A program made the translations under genes and the position numbers. 64,000 nt of DNA from Cornus controversa (taxonomy: Eukaryota > Streptophyta > Magnoliopsida > Cornales > Cornaceae), in contig CM048848.1 of assembly GCA_026545225.1 (NCBI GenBank), positions 15,232,853 to 15,296,852 of the forward strand. Direction: 5' to 3'. The notes below the pieces were generated by a model that worked only from the letters and a program-made list of their open reading frames with translations, ran no database searches and was not told the origin of the DNA. Of the stretch, positions 57,660 through 64,000 are shown one piece after another. Each line of letters starts with the position of its first letter. Within the stretch, counting starts at the first letter, position 1.

Positions 57660-59045
57660 GTATGTATACATTTTTTTCCAAAATTCTTGTTTAAAGAGCC
57701 AATCCAAAATGATGCATTATAGGGCCCTAGGTTTTGGCCTATAATATATGTTTGTGTGTTACGCAATTATGCAAGAGTCTCTACTCTCTTCCTAAGAGAT
57801 GTTGCCAGATGGATCCTGATATTTACAATATAACATTCACCATTTTTCAGACGTGGGGTCATGACACCCGTAGTCTACTAGTGTGGTAGCTCGTCTAATG
57901 CCTCGCACCCACCCACATCACACATGCCCATAGAGGTCATCACAATCCATCCCTCTAGAGGACCAACATCCCAATCAACCCACAAATCATAATACACCCC
58001 CTTGTAACACCCCACCCTACCCGACACAATATTGTTAGCTTTTGAGAACTTAGAGAATTCTCAGTTGAAGGATTTCGATGCATTGTAATCCTCATTATGA
58101 TGCACCATAATTATATACATCGTAAAGTCTGTAGCGAGGGATCGTAATAAGGTTAAGAAGATTGAGTAGAAAACAACACTTTTCACAGGATGTAACGATA
58201 CATCTGCGATACATCATAATATCCATTACGATGTATCGTAATATATAGCTGGGTTGAGGACTAAAGTAGTGTTTAGACATGTATGTGTGGTCATGTGTGG
58301 GACCCATGGAGACAAGTTATTGTAGAATTGTGCATATGTAATAATGTGTACATGATGATTTTTCGCGATGTTGATGAGAGTAAGAACGGTACATTAGGAC
58401 ACAGTAGACGGACTCACCCTTAAGTTCTCATATCATTTTAGATAAGGGGATTTGGGCGTGACATCATGGTATTAAAGTATGTTTAGTGATGACATGTGGC
58501 ACGGAGTGAACTGTTCACATCCATTTCCTATATCGACTTGGGTATCAAAAATTGGGATATGACAACAATGGGATTAGAGCATAATAAAGGACACGATGTG
58601 TTGATGTTCTGCATTCTCTCCCTTGAGTTCTTGTATCGTTATGGTACAGGAATTCGAGGCATGACATGTATGTAAACATTTTTTTCCAAAATTTTTGTTT
58701 AAAAAGCCAATCCAAAATGATGCATTGTAGGGCCCTAGGTTTTGGCCTATGATATATGTTTGTGTGTTACGCAATTATGCAAGAGTCTCTACTCTCTTCC
58801 TAAGAGATGTTGCCAGATGGATCCTGATATTTACAATATAACATTCACCATTTTTCAAACGTGGGGTCATGACACCCGTAGTCTGCTAGTGTGGTAGCTC
58901 GTCCAGTGCCTCGCACCCACCCACATCACACATGCCCATAGAGGTCATCACAATCCACCCCTCTAGAGGCCCAACATACCTATCTACCCACAAAAGTCAT
59001 CACAATACACCCCCTTGTAACGCCCCACCCCACCCGACACAATAT
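57063..59045 (+). repeat. Tandem duplication, period 974 bp
   Basis: Copy 1 starts at 57063 and copy 2 at 58037, both with AGCTTTTGAG-ACTTAGAGAA. They stay collinear through the LTR end, the AAAGAGCCAATCCAAAATGA block (57694, 58701) and the CACCCACCCACATCACACAT stretch up to CCGACACAATATTGTT. The LTR end and Cassandra-type fragments were thus duplicated together. Confidence 0.88.
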
Positions 59046-59737
59046 TGTTGGATTTTAGCTCCCCTAAACTAGAGATTTTCTAGGGGGCTCACCCATCCTG
59101 ATACTACTCTCGCATAAGATTTTAAAACGCGTTGTCATAGAAGGGTGCGAGCATATATATAAATACTTTACTTTCACCTTCCTTAGGCGATCTGGGATCA
59201 ACATCCCCATCCTAGAAGGGTGCGAACATACATATAAGTACTTTACCATCATCTTTCCCAAATGATGTGGGATCAACATTCCCGTCTGCAAACAGAGATC
59301 ACCACAATCTACCCCCTTTAAGGCCCTACATCCCCATTGGCACACTTTTGGCTGGGCTCTAACTCTAAGACCATTTGTAATGCCCTACCTTACCCAACAC
59401 AATATTGGTTGCTTTTGGCTCTCCCGAACTAGAGACAGCCCAAAGGGTTACCCATCCTGATACTACTCTCGCATAAGACTTTAAAACTCGTTATGTCATA
59501 GACGTATATACATACAAGTATTTCACCTTCACTTCCCAAGGGATTACCCATCCTGATACTATTCTCGCATAAGACTTTAAAACTCGTTGTGTCATAGAAG
59601 CACATACATATAAGTATTTCACCTTCACTTCTCCCAGGTAATGTGGGATCATGACACCCATAGCTTGCGAGTGTGGTAGCCTAACAGTGTCTCTCTCACC
59701 TACCCATAAGGCTTACCGGTGTGGTTTGTTGGCCACA
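59016..59737 (-). mobile_element. Cassandra-like TRIM with 5S-rRNA-like LTRs
   Basis: LTRs 59016-59344 and 59376-59737, each running (+ strand) TGTAAYGCCC ... CCACA/GCACA, with 31 bp between. That gap holds a decayed PBS (TGGTCTTAGAG on -) beside the right LTR. Inside the LTRs, the - strand has GCGAGAGTAGTATCAGGATG, close to the 5S rRNA internal promoter region (GAGAGTAGTACTAGGATGGG type), preceded by a decayed GTTTTAAAGTCTTAT in place of the 5S A box. The right LTR has that segment twice (59446-59500, 59542-59596). No coding capacity. Confidence 0.72.
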
Positions 59738-60167
59738 TTTACAACTGAGTTTCAGCTCTGATACCATTTGTAATGACCTGCTACACGAGTTATGAAATTG
59801 GCGAATTAAGGCCTGAGCTTACACAGTTTTGTTCTTGGGTTTTACCCTAAAAGTCTTCATACCATTTTGAAATAGAACCGCATATATAAGCACTTTACCT
59901 TTACCTTCCCTAGGCGATGTGGGATGGTATGATTTGCAGCTCGCCAATGTGGTAGCCTGCCAGTGTCTCTCGTGCACGCCCACAACACACTCACCCAACC
60001 AGAATGTTGGGCCCCTAAGGGGGTGATAAGCACTTTACCTTTACCTTCCCTAGGCGATGTGGGATGGCGCGATTTACAGCTCGCCAATGTGGTAGTTTGC
60101 CAGTGTCTCTCACGCACGCCTACAACACACTCACCTAACCAAAATGTTGAGCCCCTAAGGGGGTGAT
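59738..60167 (-). mobile_element. Third TRIM LTR with a 140-bp tandem duplication
   Basis: 59738-59768 repeats the internal segment, here with an intact PBS (GCTCTGATACCA on +) followed by TGTAATGACC. The LTR lacks the 5S-like block. Within it, 59887-60026 and 60027-60166 are tandem copies starting ATAAGCACTTTACCTTTACC that differ only by transitions as far as I can see. Confidence 0.6.
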
Positions 60168-60399
60168 TGTGGTGACCTTATGGGCGGGTACAAGAGACAC
60201 TGGCAGACTACCACACTGGCGAGTTACGGGTGTCATGAACTTATGATCCCACATCGCCTAGGAAAGGGGAAGGCAAAGTGCTTATATGTATAGTTTTATT
60301 TCAAATGGTATGATTCCTTTTGGATAAAATCCAAAAAAAAACTGTGCAGGATTAGGCCTAACGCAGACAATATCTTACCTCGTGGAGCGAATCGTTACA
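60168..60399 (+). mobile_element. TRIM LTR in opposite orientation
   Basis: TGTGGTGACC ... CGTTACA. Its reverse complement aligns with 59808-60070 (CACAGTTTT, CATACCATTT, TATAAGCACTTT, CCTAGGCGATGTGGGAT), giving a large inverted repeat. Confidence 0.6.
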
Positions 60400-60772
60400 C
60401 ATATGCAATCATTTTTTTCCTCAACGAGATCTTAAATCCTTGTGAGGTGAAAAAACACCATTTAGCAATTTTCATGTAATTGTGTTATTTTGACTATTTT
60501 TGCTGAATCCTATTAGGTAGTGCAGATAGAATTTGTTTGGCACTTTGAACTCAGTTTTGGTATGAATTTTTAAGATATATATATTTGTTACATTAGATTG
60601 TCCATTGTTATCTTTAACGAGCTCCTGCAACTAAAGAGATGGATTGTGCCTATCATACAATACATGGCTTTATTGGACCCAAAACAAGGTGTGTATCAAT
60701 TAGCTCGTAAAATATATGATTTACGTACAGCTCAAGAAAATAGTACTAGGCATAAAAAAAAATAAGCTTCTT
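60400..60772. other. Intergenic DNA, nothing recognised
   Basis: AT-rich, between the TRIM cluster and the PsbQ-like remnant; may include the 3'-UTR of that gene. Confidence 0.4.
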
Positions 60773-62150
60773 CTACATACAAAGAGAAGGTGATGATACA
60801 TATATGATATTTATGGCATGAACAGAACAGTATGATAGACATGATCGAGTGTTAGTCTGATCTGATTCATACAACAGGCGATGGCGATGGGTCCTAGCAT
60901 TGGCATTGGCATTGGCATTGCAAGCAGTAGCAGCAACATCTGAAGATGAAGAAGAAGAAGAAGAAGACATGAGTGTCATCACCTCATGTAAAATGACAGC
61001 AGCCTCGTTATATCGATCATGGCTCAAAGACACGCTCTGAATTTTCACCGCATCATCCAACTATGTGTATGTATGTTAATTATCAAATAACACAAACTTA
61101 CTACTCCTACTTTGATCTCCTTTAATGTAAAAAAAAAGTAAATGCAAGTATAGATCTTATAACATATGTTACACTAATAATGTATTTATAATAAGCTAGC
61201 AGTCCAAGCCTAAAATTCGTTATCCTCTTACATTAAAGAGTCATCCCATCATAAGAAATACTGTAATAGGCCACTTATAAGTGCTAACCATGTCCATGTG
61301 TGTGAGTGAGCCCATGTGGGAAAACACAGGGAATAACATGAATAAAGACTAACACCAAGTAAAAGAGCTGGGTTTTGTTTCACTTAGATCGACTTAAAAT
61401 AATATAAATTTTAAAAAAAATTCACATTTAGAAGACAATAAGAATGATTGCTTTAACTTCTTTTGTTCTTTAAATGATCCAACTATCTATCCAACACTTT
61501 GTAGGTTCTATCATGAATTTTTCTATATAAGTATATATATGTGTGGAGATTTGGAGGGGAGAATGGATATCACCCCATATGAGGTGGAGTCCATGTTATC
61601 TATAGCAACCACACCCTACATGTACATGATGTGAGCTCCACCCTTCACATGTGCAGTGAAATAGACATAACATTCCCAATACAATATCTATATTACATTT
61701 AAGCTTCGTCCAAAATGTATTTGTCTATCTACGGTCTAAAATCAACATATCTAATAATTTAATAGTCATGATTCCTTCAACATTGATAGTGTCGTAGGCA
61801 CGGGCATACACTAGTGTGTGTGTACACACACACACACACATATATAGAGAGAGAGATATAGATATTAACTCTTCAATGGAATGAAATAATTTGTTGGCAA
61901 GTTGTGTGAGAGTCTTCTTATGATGTTTGTGTGGGGAAATAGAGATGATATGATTGAAATCGTAATACAAGAAGGTTGATTTGAGCCGTAGATCCCTTCT
62001 CTTCAAATCCCATGATGAGCCAGACTCAGAGTCAAAGTCATTATCATCATCCATCATCATATCACCTCCAATTAACAACAAATCAAACCCGCACTTTCTT
62101 ATTCAACAGACACTCCCCTTCAATCCCACCACATCCACAATTTTCCTATC
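60773..62150 (-). pseudogene. PsbQ-like (PnsL/PQL family) gene remnant
   Basis: Two exons on the - strand: 62150-61869 and 61060-60773. The first gives VGLKGSVC-stop-IRKCGFDLL, then SWDLKRRDLRLKSTFLYYDF and LTQLANKLFHSIEE; the second gives LDDAVKIQSVSLSHDRYNEA and VILHEVMTLM. This is the four-helix PsbQ domain of thylakoid-lumen proteins, whose PnsL members belong to the chloroplast NDH complex. Damage: a TGA sits where the family has Arg (C-to-T at a CGA codon), and the junction GAAGAG|TTAATA has no GT that keeps frame with ACATAG|TTGGAT. After the domain the frame runs on through a Ser-rich tail for about 60 codons, so the normal stop is also gone. No transit-peptide exon was found; 63279-63317 could be an upstream exon. 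Either a pseudogene or a locus with sequencing errors. Confidence 0.7.
61061..61868 (-). other. Intron of the PsbQ-like remnant
   Basis: Ends ACACATAG on the - strand with no long pyrimidine tract. Contains a CA/TA microsatellite (about 61818-61845). No ORF of interest. Confidence 0.45.
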
Positions 62151-62834
62151 CTATGCTAGCAGCTGTTAAGCCTCTTATACATACATATATATATATATGG
62201 CCACACACCAAATTACTTAGAACACTACTTACTACATTTATTATATATGAGTCTGCTACTTTGATGTCTTAACAAATACTGAGAAAGATACAAAATGAGA
62301 TCGAGAGGAAAAAAGCTACACATCATTAATGCAAACCTTATATGTTAAGGAAACCTAAAAGCAGAACAAACTTTATGTTATACTTAAATATATAGTGGAA
62401 TAAGTTGTCATGTATTAATTAAGTTATATAGATACATAAAATTAGTTAGTTTATATTTTGAATCACAACCATAGAGATATTATAGGATAATTTATGTGAA
62501 TGTGATGGATTCATACTATCTACCCTAAAAAAAAGAGATGTCTATCCAAAACAAATAATATTACTTATGATAAATAAATGAATTGAAAAAAAAATAGTAA
62601 AAGAAAGGACAACAACGTGGACAAGTCTCCTAGATAAGGCCTAGGCTATTTCTGTTCCGTGTGTGTGAATATGAGTATATATATCTATATCAAGCTAAAA
62701 AGGTGTACTAATTTGGATATTTGTAGTTTTGGCCATGGAGAGAGACCTAAAGATGATCCAAGCAATAATGTATGTATATCTTTGAAAACCAATTCCATGA
62801 ATCAATCCAAGTCCAAGAATTAAAAACAAGAATT

Positions 62835-62837
<3 letters not shown>

Positions 62838-62876
<39 letters not shown>
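62838..62876. repeat. Microsatellite (TA)n
   Basis: Pure TA run. Confidence 0.95.
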
Positions 62877-62878
<2 letters not shown>

Positions 62879-63187
62879 CAAATAATAATTGAAAGAACCC
62901 GAACCCAAATCATCAGTTCCTTAATTAATGCAGCCCAAATCTTGTTATAGGGAAAAAAAATTCCAATTTTAGACTCACTCAAGACAAAGTAATGTAATTG
63001 AATAATCAACATTTATTCAGGAAAATCAGAAGGAAAAGTTGTGAAATTTCTGAAAATTGAACAGCCGAATACAAGAAAAAAATGTTTAAAAGGAAGAAAA
63101 CACTATACATCAAGCAACAGATTTCCCTTTCCACCACTGACCCAACTTTAATTTTTCATCCGAATTTATAAGATATAAATTGCATAC

Positions 63188-63189
<2 letters not shown>

Positions 63190-63229
<40 letters not shown>
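63190..63229. repeat. Microsatellite (TA)n
   Basis: Pure TA run. Confidence 0.95.
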
Positions 63230-63231
<2 letters not shown>

Positions 63232-63617
63232 ATAGGAAGAAAGGACTGAAAGAATAGGAAGAATTAAAGATGACTCACTTGGAGATTTTTGCTGACAGCA
63301 GGACTTTATCCGTACACCTAAATAGAAAGAAACCAGTAGAAAGCATATTTATTAAAAAAGAAAGAAAGAAAGAATAATTATCATTAGATAATTATTTCTA
63401 TTATAACCCATTAAGTTAAAGTTAATATCTTCAATTCACCTGTTAGTTGTTATAATAATGAAATGCTTTAAATTAACAAGAGTTTAACGTCCCATTGTGG
63501 AATAGTCATAGTTTTTGGCCATTGTGGTGTTGTATCTCTACACTATCTGCTTCTCTCTCTTAATTCAGTGTTTTACCGAATTTTACTTTCTATCTATCTA
63601 TCTATATATATATTTAT

Positions 63618-63960
63618 GGTTGGAGTTGCATCAATTGGAGATAAAATGAGAGAAAATCGGTTAAGATGATTAGGAAAAGTGACATAGTCCACATTAAGGG
63701 TAATCCTAGGGGAAGAGGAAGACCAAAGCTAATGTGAATAAGTGAGTAAAGAAAGATCTGATAGCATATGGATTAACTGAGGTAATGGCCTTAAATAAAA
63801 TGACCCCAAGTAATTGAGAAAATGATTAGTTGTTGAACAAGGTATTATGGGCTTACAGAGAAGAAACCTTAGATGATGTAAAGAATGTGTGTGTATAATG
63901 TGTATGTAAGTATTCATTTTTTCTAGAATTCTAGTTTAAAGAGTCAATCCAAAATGATGT
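63618..63960 (+). mobile_element. RTE-like LINE 3' fragment
   Basis: ATGGTTGGAGTTGCATCAAT through AAAATCGGTTAAGATG matches 24461-24520, but about 39 bp are deleted before ATTAGGAAAAGTGACAT. It continues to GGAAGAGGAAGACCAAAGC and CCCCAAGTAATTGAG, the LINE 3' end. Non-coding here. The last 70 bp of the window repeat the AAAGAGTCAATCCAAAATGA block seen at 57694. Confidence 0.65.
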
Positions 63961-64000
63961 ATTATAGGGTCCTAGGTTTTGGCCTATGATATGTATGTGT

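Larger units (their letters stand above)
62151..63600. other. AT-rich DNA with microsatellites and one possible exon
   Basis: No clear gene. On the - strand, 63317-63279 (39 bp) is bounded by a good acceptor (TTTCTTTCTATTTAG) and donor (CCAA|GTGAGT). It might be an upstream exon of the PsbQ-like gene if the next exon starts at 62145, but the peptide is too short to recognise. Confidence 0.35.

Noticed and set aside
61725-61860. Extension of the PsbQ-like exon into SLYMCVCVCTHT
   Set aside because: It is read-through of a microsatellite past the domain; the domain continues instead at 61060.
1-64000. CRISPR array, tRNA or rRNA gene, bacterial-type operon
   Set aside because: No evenly spaced short repeats with unique spacers and no complete cloverleaf; the only rRNA-like sequence is the 5S-derived part of TRIM LTRs, not a gene.

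Overview
This window is nuclear DNA of a flowering plant, most likely a eudicot with a repeat-rich genome. The evidence is GT-AG introns in a plant-specific gene, a PsbQ-like (chloroplast lumen) gene remnant, and Ty3/gypsy, TRIM, MULE and LINE families typical of plants. I cannot name the species. There is no rRNA, tRNA or CRISPR array.

Left third (1-22.5 kb). After a minisatellite and a CA/TA microsatellite comes one real gene on the + strand. It is a DUF3755-family protein with a Myb/SANT-like domain: 296 aa from eight coding exons spread over 3483-22041, plus a probable 5'-UTR exon ending at 2752. All exon phases join cleanly. The introns (up to 6 kb) hold solo LTRs, a MULE-type element with 9-bp target duplications, a complete TRIM nested in a LINE 3' end and itself interrupted by a 2.3-kb solo LTR, a MITE-like element, and an L1 fragment.

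Middle (23.3-57.7 kb). This is a nested retrotransposon pile. A decayed RTE-like LINE is cut at 24611 by two inverted long LTRs (24612-27065 and 27169-29678). These abut a + strand Tekay/Del-like chromovirus whose integrase core is deleted and whose 3' LTR begins at 33461. That LTR is split at 34083/55856 by a - strand Athila-like element (element 1, 34084-55850, target duplication GTAGG). The gag of element 1 is split by a + strand relative (element 2, 43180-54224, target duplication ATTAG). Elements 1 and 2 share an unusual layout: gag, protease, RT and RNase H fused to an integrase C-terminal tail with no integrase core, then a spacer with palindromic words and a TATA box, then an accessory ORF ('putative plant transposon protein' type), then the LTR. 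All frames carry stops.

Right end (57.1-64 kb). A 974-bp tandem duplication carries the Tekay LTR end. It is followed by Cassandra-like TRIM LTRs with 5S-rRNA-like segments, an inverted LTR pair, a - strand PsbQ-like (PnsL/PQL) gene remnant with a nonsense codon and a damaged splice donor, AT microsatellites, and another LINE 3' fragment at the edge.

Main points for follow-up: the integrase-less Athila lineage with its own internal promoter and accessory ORF; the 5+6+5 palindromic words (arms with CG, variable 6-bp core) clustered in both LTR lineages; and the ~100-bp duplications that trap a primer-binding site inside the LTR ends of the chromovirus family.
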